64,000 nt of DNA from Oscheius sp. JU75. Lineage: Eukaryota; Nematoda; Chromadorea; Rhabditida; Rhabditidae. How positions within the stretch are numbered: the first letter of the stretch is position 1; every line of letters starts with the position of its first letter. The stretch lies in the NCBI GenBank assembly GCA_037178855.1, contig JASJZC010000002.1, positions 2,728,001 to 2,792,000 of the forward strand, given 5' to 3'. The notes beneath the pieces were generated by a model. The model did no database searches and was not told the origin of the DNA. It saw only the letters and a list, made by a program, of their open reading frames with translations. Positions 32,181-44,229 of this stretch are shown here, piece after piece. A program made the translations under genes and the position numbers.

Positions 32181-33855
32181 TTAGAGGAAAAAGCGTCGTC
32201 GAGTCGTCTCCATCTCGTGGCGCTTCAGTACCCATTCGAATTCACCCCAGCGAGTGTCGAAGGTGCCTTTTTGGAGCCATTTCAAACGGAGAGTGAAACG
32301 GGGACCAAGTTCCAATAGGGCAGCTTTTTCTCCTTCCTTCTTGAACTCATACCTGAAGAAGAATGATTATCAAATACGAGATTTTGCCAGAGGTAGGTTT
32401 TTCTAGAACCGTGAGCCAAAATGACTTGTCAGAGCCTGCCAAATGATTAGTGAACAAGTCACATTCAGACTTTCCAGAACTTTAAGCTACTTTGAAGTTA
32501 ATAGGGGCTCACAAAGGGATAAACCCGAACCTATGATGACGGAAGAAGATGTAATCGCGCTGATTATGCAAGGTGACGACCCGCCTTCCGACAAACTTCG
32601 GATCTTGAGGGAAGAGACAAGAGAACATGCGGGCGATTGAATGTCCCAAACGCGTGTTGAAGTTGTTCAAGATGACCTCCGGGTAGTGAGACGTGCTCTC
32701 ACCGAATTTCTGAAAGTTTTGCGTAAGTAAAGGGGATAAAAGTCAGACAAACCTTGAGATCCTTGGTCATTGTGAGAGTGTTGATTTTGAAAAAGGCTGT
32801 CGGTCCTTCCGGGAGATGACACAAGACGATTCCGTCTGAAAAATGGGTAGTTTGTCAGACACAGGCATGTCCTTTCCCACTGCTTTTTTTGGTCACAAAC
32901 TCCATAGTTAGACAGCTGCGTCACTTTTTTTTTCCTCACTGACTCGACAGTTAGCATAATCGCTTCATTTTCCATAGTGCTGTGGCCACAGACTCCACAG
33001 TTGGACAACTATCACATTTTCCATGCCACAGCCATTTTTTTGCTTTAGATACTACAAAAACAACTTACTAGGCTTCTTGTAGTCTTCATGAACGACGATC
33101 AAATCCGTGTAGCCCTTCTCCGTGGCCTGTTTGACCACCTTCTTTAATGGAACGCCCTTCCGGCAGAAGATTTCGGCGTTGGGAATGCATTTGTGGAGCT
33201 CGAAACAGAACTGGAACGTCTTCTGAAAAGAAATTTCCTTATTTGATGCTGTAATAAAAAGTTCCCAACCTTCTTAGCATGAGGAGAGACAGTTACAAGG
33301 ACCTTGGGAGAGGTCTCCCGATTGAAATAGCTGGCAAATTCGTCGTTGGCCTCGTCGTGTTCGACCTCCTCGTCATCTTCCACAACCATCGTCGCGTCAT
33401 ACTCTCTCGTGCTCTCAATCGTCTTCGGGACCTCCTTCTCGGGTGCCTCGTGGCCCAACTTTTCGCGAATTTTCTCACGCTCTGCTTGCCGCTCTCGTTT
33501 GGCCTGAAATTACATTATTTCACCGCATTTTAAACCAAGTTTGTAGCAAAAGAAGCTTCTGATAAAAAAATAAGCTTTATGAAAGAGTTTCCATGGTAAG
33601 GAAAGGAAAAACTCGAAAAAGACCAAACCTTTTTTAGGGCCCTCTTCAGAGCCTTTCCTCTATCGTGCTTCGGCAGGTGCATGAAGTCGTCCGGGCAGGC
33701 TGTGGCCTGAAATTTACCATTTTCATCAATTACCTGGAAATATAACTTACTTTTTGCTTGACAGTGTCATACTCGCCAATCAGCTTCGTTCTGTCTTTTG
33801 GGTCGAGCTCGATCACGACATCCTCTTCCTTCTTTACCTTCTTTTTCGGCGGCAT
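32181..33855 (-). CDS. RPF1: ribosome production factor 1 (Brix domain)
   Basis: This nucleolar protein is needed for 60S subunit assembly. The N-terminus is [20 protein letters not shown], then [20 protein letters not shown] and a charged region with [20 protein letters not shown]. The Brix fold begins at [20 protein letters not shown] and continues with [80 protein letters not shown] and [20 protein letters not shown]. It ends [20 protein letters not shown] and TTRRRFFL. All Brix landmarks are in order. The ATG immediately follows TTTTCAG (trans-splice-like). The intron 32837-33068 carries three copies of a dispersed 25-nt repeat. Confidence 0.92.
32893..33009 (+). repeat. three copies of the CACAGACTCCACAGTTAGACAG repeat in an RPF1 intron
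   Basis: Copies are at 32893-32917 (CAAACTCCATAGTTAGACAG variant), 32939-32955 (shortened) and 32985-33009 (CACAGACTCCACAGTTGGAC). Each is followed by TCACTTTT or ATCACATTTTCCAT-like tails. Confidence 0.6.
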
Positions 33856-34434
33856 CTGAAAATTCAGCCAATATAGGACTTGTATTCATTCAAATAGTTG
33901 ATTTAATATGACGAACAGAATTTGCATTTAATCTTATTCAGTGAAAAACTAACGTAAGAATCTGAAACTTTCGTAGGCAAGCAACAGAAATTGACTATAT
34001 AAGAATTTTGCCTATAATTTTGCATGGTACTTTAACAGTTCTTGACAAGAGTCTTCTCCTTACTATCTCCTGATAAAAGTAACAAAAAGGAGTTAAAAAG
34101 ATGGAATTGGACAAGAATTATGGGACAGGCGAACAAATACGCAATTAGTACGAAATACGCAACATTTTCGAGCAAACGCAAAGTATAATGTTCGAAAATG
34201 ATTATCTTCTTAGAGAACAAGAATTCTAGGCCTTCTACCAAGCAATTCAGGAAATAAACAAAGAAAACGAGTTTATCATATAAGGCTACACATATAAACG
34301 TAAAATAGAATGTATATTTTGAAACCGAGGCGATGAGATCCCGTGTCTAGAGAGAGAGGCATTCACAAAAAGAATTGAAGCAATGTATAAAGTACACGTA
34401 TCGTATCACAGAAAGAGATTTTTCAATTGTTCTC
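33856..34434. other. intergenic
   Basis: AT-rich; no supported gene. The open frame at 34032-34241 (-) has a hydrophobic stretch but no splice context. Confidence 0.5.
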
Positions 34435-36460
34435 TTAGAGCTCGTCAGGTCCGTCTAAGGAGTGGGGCGGTTTTCGCTTGTTCATCTCCAGCTCGGCCTT
34501 CTGGGCGATTCGTTTACAGCCGGAGCTCGAGAAGACGGGCGCTCCTTTTGGGAAGTACTGAAAAAATTATAGTATTTTTTTATAGAGAGCTATGAGGGCC
34601 AGTAAATCGATCTTTGCCGTTTCAGGACCACAGACTCCACAGTTAGACAGCCGAAACCAACCTCTAATGAATCGACGATTTTGTCCACAAATTCTGGCTC
34701 CGCAGCCAGATCGTGTCGGCCTCTCGTGCGTAGATAGTCCTCAGTACAGGAGACTACGTGCTGTCTCTCCAGGGGCAGAAATGGCACAAAATGGTCGATT
34801 AGTTGGCTCGTAATCAGTTCCGACATCTTCAGACCGCCTGAACTGCAATTTCAATGGGTCAAAAACAAAATATACCCTCTTTGTTGAAGGCCTCCTTCAT
34901 GACGGGTCCCTCGAAGTGTTTCAAAGTGAGATCTTCCCTATTCTTGCCGGCCAGATGGTGATCCTTGGCTATGTTGGCTATTGTCGCTCCGCCCTGATTG
35001 CTCAAGAAGATGAAGATTGAGCGCCGGAAGTCGACCTCGAGAACTTGGTCGTAGTAGTCGAGGAAGGGCTTGATGCTGCTCAAAAGCTGCTCCGGCATCT
35101 TGTCAATTTCGTCGAAGATGAAGATTGCTCTTTCGCACTTCTTCGCCGCGGAGAGAATGCGTTCTCGGAGCTTTAGCTGAAAAATAAGTATGTCATATAT
35201 CGCGCTGTCTAGTATGGTCGAAACTCCATTTGGTATTGCCGTGTCTTCCAGATTAACTCTACGGGCTGTTTGGCCAAACAGCTTTTCTTTCTTACTGCAC
35301 TACCAAATTCGGTTTTGGCTAATCTCTCAGCGCCATCGAACCTGTCCATAACAGCTCCATTTTCAGCCAACTCGTCCCTTGCTACACGCTCTTTTTCTAT
35401 TTTTTGGTCTCAACGCAGTACTGAAATTTGAGCCTCATTTAAAACGTCACCCAATTTTTTTCACATGCCAATCTTGATTTGCTATCCTGAAAAATGGTTA
35501 ACAGAAAAGAAACTTTTGGAGTATTGTAGCAAGGTTGGTGAAACTGGGAAAGAGAAGAAAAGGGTACCTGATACTCATCCATTCGACTCCTGTCGGGGTA
35601 TTCTGAAGTGGCTACGATGTGATGCACGAAGGAGCTTCGCATGCCGTTTCTGTAGCAGTGTTTTTTTAAAGCACAAGAAGGAGCCCACTTGTAAATATTC
35701 TCAACGATTTGCCTGGAGACGTGATTCTTCCCTGTCCCGGTGTAGCCATGGAAGGTCAAAACGAGCGGTTTTCTAGGATTCGGGACTTTCCAATGGGCCA
35801 TCACCGCATTCCACACCGTGTCCAGGACTAGATGCTGGCCGTAGACGTTCCGTTCCAGCGCTGCTTTCATGTCTGGAAGTCATTTTTGTGGAAAAAAATG
35901 CAAAAAAAAAAAGAGCTTACTATAAAAATTGGGTATTATGTAGGGCTCGCTGCAGCACTCGTAGAGTCGACAGCGGATCTCTTCTCGGAATTTGATGAGA
36001 CCCGTTCCGGCCAAGAGTACAGCTCCGCCTGCAACATCACCAATCGTGTTGACAGTTTTTTCGACGGCATGGTAGACACCGCCTAAAAGCAGGCATTTTC
36101 GGACATGTATTTCAGGCAAACTACGGTCATTTTGCTACTTTCTACCAGATATAGCAACAACAAAGACGTGAAAAGGGACAAGACTGAAATGTAGAGTCAG
36201 TCACTGGAATATCATTCCACACGAACAGTTGTGGAGTCTGTGCCAATAGAAATGACGTGTCCGATCGTCTGCAGCCTTGAAAAGACGTGCAAATTGACGT
36301 GCTGTCTAACGGTGGAGTCTTTAGCAAAAAAAAGTTCAATTCTTGCATCCTCAAGCAAAACTCGGACAAGAAACTGACCTATTGCTAACGAAATAGGGTC
36401 TCCTAGTGTTGGCTGGGCAAGAAGGACTAGAATTGTCCATGTCCATCCAGCTATCCTCAT
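34435..36460 (-). CDS. torsin-family AAA+ ATPase
   Basis: This is an ER-lumen/nuclear-envelope ATPase. A signal peptide (MRIAGWTWTILVLLAQPTLG) is followed by a linker with IRCRLYECCSEPYIIPNFY. Next is the AAA+ core: AALERNVYGQHLVLDTVWNA, Walker A as HGYTGTGKNHVSRQIVENIY, Walker B as AIFIFDEIDKMPEQLLSSIK, sensor RSIFIFLSNQGGATIANIAK, and SQLIDHFVPFLPLERQHVVS. The C-terminal YFPKGAPVFSSSGCKRIA retains the sensor-2 Gly-Cys-Lys typical of torsins. Torsins use GKN (not GKT/S) in Walker A, as here. It ends GPDEL, which resembles an ER-retrieval tail. About seven exons; two introns carry copies of the dispersed 25-nt repeat. Confidence 0.88.
34627..34651 (+). repeat. dispersed repeat copy in torsin intron
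   Basis: CACAGACTCCACAGTTAGAC followed by AGCCG; the best-preserved copy of the repeat seen in the RPF1 intron. Confidence 0.6.
36226..36325 (-). repeat. two dispersed repeat copies, inverted, in torsin intron 1
   Basis: On the minus strand GGCACAGACTCCACAACTGT (36226-36245) and AAAGACTCCACCGTTAGACA (within 36299-36325) match the repeat unit of the RPF1 and torsin introns. Confidence 0.5.
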
Positions 36461-36978
36461 GTTTGCCGGCTATTCTGTGCTGAAAAAACTCACTATTTTG
36501 AAGATTAGGGCGAGTAAAGAGAAGAGACCAAAAAGTACAGGTTTAGAAGACAAAATCATCGAAGAATTCGATGACCAATCGTTCTGTTCATTTGTGAACA
36601 TGATGACGGCCTAACTTTCGGTATGACAACAATAAAAATCGATAATTTAGGCTGATAAATGTGGGAGAGATCAGTAAACAAGGGTTTTCAGTTCTAAATA
36701 GACGTCAACATTGGCCTTTTACAAGGGCCCATGGCCCTATATGGCGCTAATAAGTTTTTGCAGATGTTTTTCAACAAAATATGGTCAAAATCTGCGAGAA
36801 AGGCTTATAAAATAAACCGAAGAATGGAACAAAAACAGCAAGCAACTGTTCATTTACGAAAGCACCAATTTGAACTCCGTGCGCTCTGTAAACAGCGTGC
36901 AGTTGCTTGCCTTCTAGCCAGTTTCTCCATGTTTTCCGGTGAACACGGATTCTGAGACCAAAAAATCTTTATTATGAG
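36461..36978. other. intergenic, torsin promoter and ML-gene 3' end
   Basis: Holds the minus-strand AATAAA (plus 36968-36973) of the ML-domain gene. No gene is visible. Confidence 0.5.
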
Positions 36979-37742
36979 CTATTTCACGTAGGCACGAGCT
37001 TGGAAGACGATACAAAGCGCCTGTCCGATCTGGTTGTTGTTCAGAATGTACTCGAGCTCGTAGGGAGCATCGTTTGTCAGGAGATTGATGATTTTCTGGT
37101 AGGGAGAAAAGTCCATAATGAAGGTCAGCTGCTCTGAAAGGGATTGATTGATGCGATTTGGGAGGTTAGGCTCACGTCTGCCAGTGTGGATGGGGCAGGT
37201 GACTCCATTTGTACAGGCGTCTGGAAGTGGAATTGGTTACTGTACTCCCCAGTCTGTCTCTCTTTTTCCAATGATGTCTGTCTAATTGACCTGCCATTTT
37301 GTCAATGTATCACAAGAGCTCCCAAGTCAAACTCACCCAAGTTATTGAGCATGTTGAAAGTAGGAACTGTGGTCCATCCACAGTTGTTCGTGTTCCACTC
37401 CCAGACGTAAATTGTCTAGAATGAATCTGTATACATGACTCTCTTCCAAACCCACATTGTTCAATTTATCATAAGTGTGAGTAGGATTGTTGGCCTGGGT
37501 AACAATTTGGAGAGGCCTGCCCAAATGGATTGGGTACTCATACTGGTTGTTCATGTCCTGAGGTACAGCGGAACTTATCTGGATGTCACCGCCACATTGC
37601 CACCAGTTGTATCTGGAAGGGACATTGCATATTGTTACTGCCACTGCCTCCTCACTCACTTGGTATCGGTACCATTGGGCCATTTGTCACAAGCCAGGGC
37701 TCCGGCGAGAACACAAGCAACAACAAGAAGACGAGATAGCAT
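36979..37742 (-). CDS. secreted ML (MD-2-related lipid-recognition) domain protein
   Basis: This is a probable extracellular or lysosomal lipid-binding protein of the NPC2/MD-2 class. A signal peptide (MLSRLLVVACVLAGALAC) is followed by YNWWQCGGDIQISSAVPQDM, IHLGRPLQIVTQANNPTHTY, TIYVWEWNTNNCGWTTVPTF, DACTNGVTCPIHTGR and FIMDFSPYQKIINLLTNDAP, ending QIGQALCIVFQARAYVK. The Cys spacing, the 'CP(I)xxG' near the centre and the length (about 160 residues) are those of the nematode ML family. Four exons. The stop is 6 nt from the AATAAA. A TGATAA GATA site near 37840 lies upstream, which suggests gut expression (inference). Confidence 0.82.
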
Positions 37743-39196
37743 GGCTGGAAACTGAGAACGGAACGAACTGACAGACCCTTTAAGCAGAGGACACCTTATC
37801 GGAAGCCGGAGAGGACGTACCGAAGCAGAAATCCTGCTGATAAAGGACATTGTTACGTAAACGACTTCTCCTTCGACCCGGAGCAAACCGGCGATAAAAA
37901 GTTGGACACGAATTGGGTGTGACTGTCAAGGATGCAACTAAGATGGAGTTGAAGAGAGCAAAACATAGTATGTAATTCCAGGAATCCTTTCGTCAGTTAT
38001 TCTCCGTCTTCATTCCCACTAATCCTGTTCAGCGACTTAGAATCTATCTTCGCAGACCCTCCTGCCATCGGAAACTCAGAACATGAGAAACTGAGACCGA
38101 GATAAATTTACAATACAAGCGATTCACACACGGACTCAAAGCCGCGCTTACGGCATACCACACTGAAAGTACGCCATCCCGTCCGATCTGGCAAGTCAAG
38201 CAGTGTTGGGCCCAAGTTAGTACTTGGTTCGGTCGTAATCGCTATACTTTTTTGAATTGCCAAGGCCTATCCATTTCATTTTCGTCCTGCCAGAACTGAT
38301 CTGAGATTATGTCTACTTGTCAGCACTGACTTCCTTCAGTTTCATTGTCAGTTGTTGCCTGTGCTGCTGTCTTCTTCGCTTTTTGGGAGAGAAAGTAGCC
38401 TACCAGAAGGAAGACGACGATGGTGGATTCTTAGGTCTGGACTCTTCTCAATGGAGCACTAACTGACTTACAATGGTTCTCGATGGGAGATAGCCCCTAT
38501 CCTTCTCAACAGATGGTCATTCTTTACCGCCTTCTACTCGACTACAGCGACATGAAAGATACCATCGTCATCTGGCTGTTCTCCACGATTGTATGCAGCC
38601 TCTATGGACAGTCAAGAAGAATCTACGGAACGCTTCAATAGTTCAAGTGAGTCTATTTTCATCATCTTACCTACCTTGGTCGGGTAATCACTAATGTTAC
38701 GTCTAACCTTTTCACAGGAACTACTGTAATTCTTATGACTATCGATGGACTGATCACGTTAGGCTGTTTCTCCATTTTTTGACGATTTCGCATTAATTCT
38801 ACACAAGGGTATGAGCTAGAGGTATGGTAGAAAAAAAAGGAATCGAAACTGGCTCGCTATATACATTTCTTTTCAACTGTAGCGTAAACTTTTTTCTGTG
38901 CTTTTCTGTGGTAGGTATTTTTGGACTCTTATAGCTTCCAAGGTACGCTTGCCGATTCTTTGTTTTTCACAATCAATTGACTCCTCTGATCTTTTCCTCG
39001 ACTGTCTGTATCACTGGATGTGCTGCCAGTTCCATATGTCCTCCGAGACAGAGCCAGTGATGTTTTCCCGCCTCGTCGACCCATGTACAGCCTTCTCGAG
39101 TCAATTGGGCCTTTAGATCCAAGCCAATGACTATATTTCTCCCTTCCGGAACTTCAATAGACTGACTTTTCTCTAAAAACTACTTTAAGCTGGCAT
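37743..39196. other. intergenic with a possible decayed membrane-protein gene
   Basis: On the plus strand three hydrophobic frames lie close together: SVVACAAVFFAFWERK near 38345, MVILYRLLLDYSDMKDTIVI plus WLFSTIVCSLYG at 38513-38607, and TTVILMTIDGLITLGCFSIF near 38721-38782. Stops and missing donors prevent a single reading. It could be a degraded serpentine-receptor-like gene or coincidence. Confidence 0.3.
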
Positions 39197-39392
39197 TTAT
39201 AGGACTTTACCTCCAATTTTCATTGTAACCACTGTCTTTTCTTCGGGTACTGTACGTATATCCAGATATCTTCCAGAGGGAGTGGTGACTACTTTCGCTT
39301 GATCTGAACAGCATGTTAATACAAAAATCTGACCAACCTTGATTTGAAAATACAGTAATTTTATGTCGAGAGCCGTTAGCCACACGAATCAT
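39197..39392 (-). CDS. small unknown two-exon protein
   Basis: Two exons join across a short canonical intron to give 53 residues: MIRVANGSRHKITVFSNQ, then DQAKVVTTPSGRYLDIRTVP and TVVTMKIGGKVL with a stop. The alternating polar/hydrophobic strands and the conserved-looking composition suggest a genuine beta-rich peptide, but there is no signal peptide and no family is recognised. It may be the remnant of a longer protein. Confidence 0.4.
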
Positions 39393-39944
39393 GTCTGAAT
39401 TCGCTGTTTTTGGAAAAGAGAAAAGGAGGAAAAGAACAAAAAAAAAGTCGACGTCTTTTTGCGCAGAGATAAGGGTGTTGAACCGTTATTTTCCTTAGCG
39501 CTATTTACCTCCGACTATTTGCCTCTCTCTGTTACTCTTGACAATAACAAATAACTGGTACTAGTTCGACAGGCGGCTCTCTTCGTTTGAATTTTTGGCG
39601 CGCTTTAACGAATTGACCCTGATCCTTCTCGGGTTGTCTTTAAAATTATCCAGTTTTCCATTTTGAAGAGCCTCATTTACTAGCTAACTGAAAGGACGGC
39701 AAAGCTGGTGTAGACAGCTGGTACCGTCTAAAAAAAGCTGTAATCGCGGGAATGTTATAACTACGCAAATGTTCGAAACTAAAGCCTGAAAAGAGAGCTG
39801 ACTAACAAACAACCTGCCCTTGAAAACAGGAACTTTAGTATCAGGTACCTCTGCAATTAGACTCCAAGGGGTAGCTCTCAAATATCATCTTCCCGTCCCT
39901 CGTCAGTCAAAAAACACTAGAATGATAACGAATTCATAAGAGTC

Positions 39945-39968
39945 AGAGAGAGAGAGAGAGAGAGAGAG
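39945..39968. repeat. (GA)n microsatellite
   Basis: GA dinucleotide run downstream of TCERG1. Confidence 0.85.
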
Positions 39969-40036
39969 CGATAACAACCGGAAATGTATAATAAAATATA
40001 GTGTGCTGGGTGGGATTGTGGTAACACGTGTAAGGA

Positions 40037-40067
40037 GATACAGAGAGAGAGAGAGAGAGAGAGAGAA
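40037..40067. repeat. (GA)n microsatellite
   Basis: Second GA run, about 20 nt before the TCERG1 stop codon on the plus map, inside its 3' UTR. Confidence 0.85.
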
Positions 40068-40088
40068 TAAGTGGGGAGGAAAGATTTT

Positions 40089-43000
40089 TTAGCGACGAGA
40101 CTCGCGTTCCTGCTGGGTCGGCGGCGGCGGAGTTCCCTTACGATGGAGCTCGTCAATATAGTCCTCGAGAATACGGTCCCTTTCAGAAGCGTGATGCTCC
40201 GACATGCGCTTCCATCGCATATCGTTCTGGAAAAGATGATTAGATCTTGGAAACGGTTTTGTGAAAATTGCAACAGATTTAGACTTTTCGAAGCATTTCT
40301 GAACGATCGTTCGGTCCATAACAAGATTGACGAGTAGGCTATAGCAAGTACCAACTAAAAATTCGTATAAGCCTTTCATAGACGCCTATTTTGGTTAAAG
40401 CAAGCCTAAGGCGCTACCCAATTTAGATTCGGCGCGCAAATCAGAAATGCGCGCGGATGCAGTAACTGAATCCTATACTAAAGTTAACTTCCGAACAAGA
40501 ATTCGCGATAATTTTCCAACATTCAGTTTCGAGCTAAAAATCACTACAAAATAGCTCACCTCCAATATGGCAAGAATGTCCTTGAGATGCTGCTCGTTCT
40601 CGTCCATCATCTGCTTGCTCTTGTAGGTAATGATTCTCGTCTCCTTGAGCATATCCTTGAATTCGGCGACCATCTGATCGTAGCGTTCGTCCTGCCAGTC
40701 ACGGAAGTCGCGCTCCACTTTTCTCTCACTATTGCTGGCCACTTTGGCGAAGGTCTCCTCCTCATCGACAATAATCTTCTTGGCATCCTTCCAGCGCATA
40801 TGGATCGTGAGTTTTGGGTGCTCGTCGAGAACCTCGTAGAATTTCGCGCGACGCTTCTTCTCCAGGGCCCTGAACATGATTATTTTTTGGTTTAAAAACA
40901 CTCAAAACAAACTTGATATGCTCGCTGAAGATCTTCTCCTTCTGTTCCTTGTCCAGCAGGTCGCACTGATTGTAGCGTTCGTCCTTGCGGAGAGCACGAC
41001 GGGCCTCGTGCCACGACATGTCGGCCTGCTTGACGAGATCGGCCAACAGGGCTCGGAAACGCTCGTTGTGCTCCGCCACTCGGTGACGTTCACTCTCGCG
41101 ATCGCGCTCCTTCATCCGGTCCCCGAGTTCGGCCTCGACCTCCTTCTGACGGTTGGCAATGGCCTCCTCCGTGGCGAGACGTTTCTGACGGGCTTCTTCC
41201 TCCTCGATGTCCTGGAAATGGAATTTCGTGCTGGAAAAACACGTTTTTCCTCGACGGTAATAGAGAAGTAATAGAGAACGGAAGGGCGACTTTGAACTCG
41301 AAAAGATTGTGAAAGCTGTTCCAATGGGCAACTTATACGGACAGTCAAATAGCAAGAAAATGTCCTTCGGACCAAATATCAAATATCGAAAATAGAAAAA
41401 CTCACGGAAAGTGTCTCGTCCCCGAGCTTGCTGACGAAATCCTTGAAAAGTTCTTCCCTTGTGCTGCTACTCTCCAGTCCCTTGTAGCGTTCCTCGTCCT
41501 CCAGCGTCTTCTTGACCTCCTTCCATTTGCTCTTTCTGGTTAGACTCGTCTGTTCCTGGAGCAGACTGATGAAATCCTTCTTGGCCTGCTCCTTTCGGGC
41601 CTTCTTTTCCTCCCGTTCCTTCTTGTGCAGCGCGCCGACGTAATCGTTGAAGATATCCTCTTTGTCGCGCATCTTATCGACAGCCTTGAAACGGTCGTCT
41701 TTGCCGAATTTCGAGGCGAAGGAGGAGAATGAAGACCTAAATTTGAAAGCTATTTTGACTAAAAATGATAAGACTCACTTTCCATGAAGATCGGCCTCCT
41801 TCAGGAGCTCGTTGAACTTTTCTTTGGCCTCCTTCGCTCGTTTCTTCTTCTCGGCTCGTTCAGTCTCGGCCTTCTCGCGACAGTAGGCTTCGAAGCACTG
41901 AAAAAAACATTTCTAACATGATATCAGCGTTTTTGCGCATGATCTAACCCTGTACTTGTCGGAAACGATTAGGAAGCTCTTCAAAACGGATTTTCCTGTT
42001 TTTTTTTGGTATGGTACAAATGGATGATTTTTTCTACGCCTGATTTCTTATTTCAGCGACAAATTTAACAGGGTATCTGGAACTTGGCTCTCTATTTTAA
42101 GGGACTCGTTATGGAAATAGGGCCTTATTCTCTCCCTAAAAGTTAAGCAAAACTCACAGCTCGTCGCTCCGTGGCGCTCAAGAGTAGATATCTCGGATCG
42201 AAGACAATCTTGCTTAGCTCCTTTTCGAAGGTGCTATTCGTGGCGACATCCTTCTCCGTGAGCATCTCCTTGAACTCCTTCAGTCTCTCCTCCAACGGCT
42301 TTTTCTCCCTCTCTTTTTGAGCCTGCAGTTCGGCTTGAATGGCTGGGTCGATGGGCTTTGCGCTCGGCTGCTGCGTCCTACTCTGCTTCTCCTTCTTCTG
42401 TTGGGCCAAGAGAGCTTCTTTCTTGCGCTCGGCGCGACTCTTTTTCTTAGGTGGGCCATCTTCTTCTGAGGACTCCGTGTCCGAACCACCTTTTTCTTCG
42501 TCTGAACGTGATTTTTTTTTCCAAAACATTAAAAAACCTCTTACCTTTCTTTTCTGGAACCTCGGAAACCAGTTTGTCCACATCGGCGCGTCCATAGAGC
42601 TCCGGCGGTCGTTCCCAGACCGAGGTCTTGCTGCTCGGATTGTAGAAAAAGACTTTGCTGTCGCCGGTCCACACGACGCACCAGGGGGTTCCGCCAATCG
42701 GCGTGCTACTGACAGGACGAGCTGGATCCTTGCTCTTCGGAGCTTCCTGCGTCATTTGGGGCATCGGGGAAGCCTGGGCTCCGCCACCTCCTACGGCTCC
42801 AGGAGGCTCGAATTGGGCACGCCTTTGCTGAAAAAAGAGTATCGTTTGCCATAGTTTGGATGAAAACAAACCTGTTCAATGTAGGCCTGAAGAGCAGCCT
42901 GAGCCTTGGCCTGTGCGGCCACAATGGCTGGGTCGGACGGGCGCATTTCTCGCTCTCTGGCATCGTCTGAAGTTAACTTTATGACAATCTTTATGTTAAA

Positions 43001-44229
43001 TTAACCTTTCTCAATGAGAGCACTGGGCTTGTTCCAGGTGTTCTCCTGGGTGATGCTGTTGTAGTAGTATTTTCTGCCATCGGGGGCCGTGAATTCACTC
43101 CATGCCTCGTCGACCTCGGAGCGTTCCTGATGTTGCTGCGGGGGGAAGCCTCCTCCATTGAACGAGGCTAAAATACAGACATTAGTTTATAAATTTCACC
43201 CTCAAAAAAGGGCACGAGGGTGAAGGAAAGACCCCAAATTTTTAAGAGACAGCCCCCCTAAGTGAGTGGAACATTACATGGCAGTCAGAGAGACAGAGAG
43301 GGAGATGGCAGAGCCCAGAGTGCTTCCTTTTCGTCGACTCATCGTATCCTGCTTCCGTCCGCGGTGTGTGTGCTTAGAATAAACGGTCATTTTAGACACC
43401 TACTAGCATTTTAAAATTGTCAGGAAATTCGTGGCGAGACCAGCAGTAGAAACAGAACAAGCTGAAAGGTATTAGACCCCTCTTCTACCTCCAAAACACG
43501 AAAAAGCAAGCTAACCTTCTTGATGACGTTCCTCGGCGTCGCAGCGTTGAATGAGCTCACCCAGCTCGCCCTGATTTATCACCTTTGCCATTGGCGGTCG
43601 CTCCCAGCTCGTCTCGCGCGTCACAGCGTGGTAGAAGTACGTCTTGCCGCTTCCGTCGTCCGTCTCGACCCACAGAGTCTCGCCTTCCAGGCAGCCAGCT
43701 AGCTGAAAAAGATTTTGATCGGGAAGAGGGTGGTAACCAACCCTTCGCAGTCGCTGTTCCTTGTCTTCCGGGCCCTGAGGACCGCCTTGGGGGAACCTGT
43801 CACCTTGTGGTCCCGGATAGAAGCCGGGTCCTCCTCCGTGATATTGTCCCCTGGCCGGCGGATACCCCCCTCCTCGTCCCGGAGGCATTCCACGACCCCG
43901 AAAACCGCCTCGAAAACTGAAAATTTTAATCTTTTGAGCACAGAAAAGGCTCCTACCCTCCATGTGGCGGATATCCTCTCGGGGGTCCGGAATATTGGTC
44001 GACTTGGTCGCCGTCATAGCCGATTTCTCTGTAGTTGTCATCGTCGTAACCACCGCCGCCGTTGAAATCCTCAGCACCGTCTGAATTTTGCTATTTTGGC
44101 TGGAAATTCAGAATTTTTACCATCATCAGGCATGGGATTGCCGCGAAAGTCGAGACGAGGCTTGTTGATGTCGCCAGCTGGACCACCACCTTCGCCCGGT
44201 GGCATATTTTGGCTGTCCTCGTAGTCCAT
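40089..44229 (-). CDS. tcer-1: transcription elongation regulator 1 (WW and FF domains)
   Basis: This nuclear protein couples elongation to splicing. The N-terminus is Gly/Pro/Arg-rich ([20 protein letters not shown]). Three WW domains follow: [20 protein letters not shown] with [26 protein letters not shown] with [25 protein letters not shown] with SVWERP. After a Lys/Glu linker come about six FF repeats, for example [80 protein letters not shown] and [20 protein letters not shown]. It ends [13 protein letters not shown]. Domain order equals TCERG1/CA150. The ATG sits 1 nt after TTTTTTAG. One intron (around 43200-43500) carries a GGCAGTCAGAGAGACAG element. Confidence 0.93.

Larger units (their letters stand above)
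39393..40088. other. intergenic with two GA microsatellites
   Basis: The TCERG1 3' flank carries (GA)n runs at about 39945-39968 and 40037-40067. No gene is visible. Confidence 0.6.

Noticed and set aside
33279-33533. 84-codon plus-strand open frame
   Set aside because: Antisense shadow of the acidic RPF1 exon.
40587-41271. long plus-strand open frames opposite TCERG1
   Set aside because: They are shadows of Glu/Lys-rich FF-domain exons on the minus strand.
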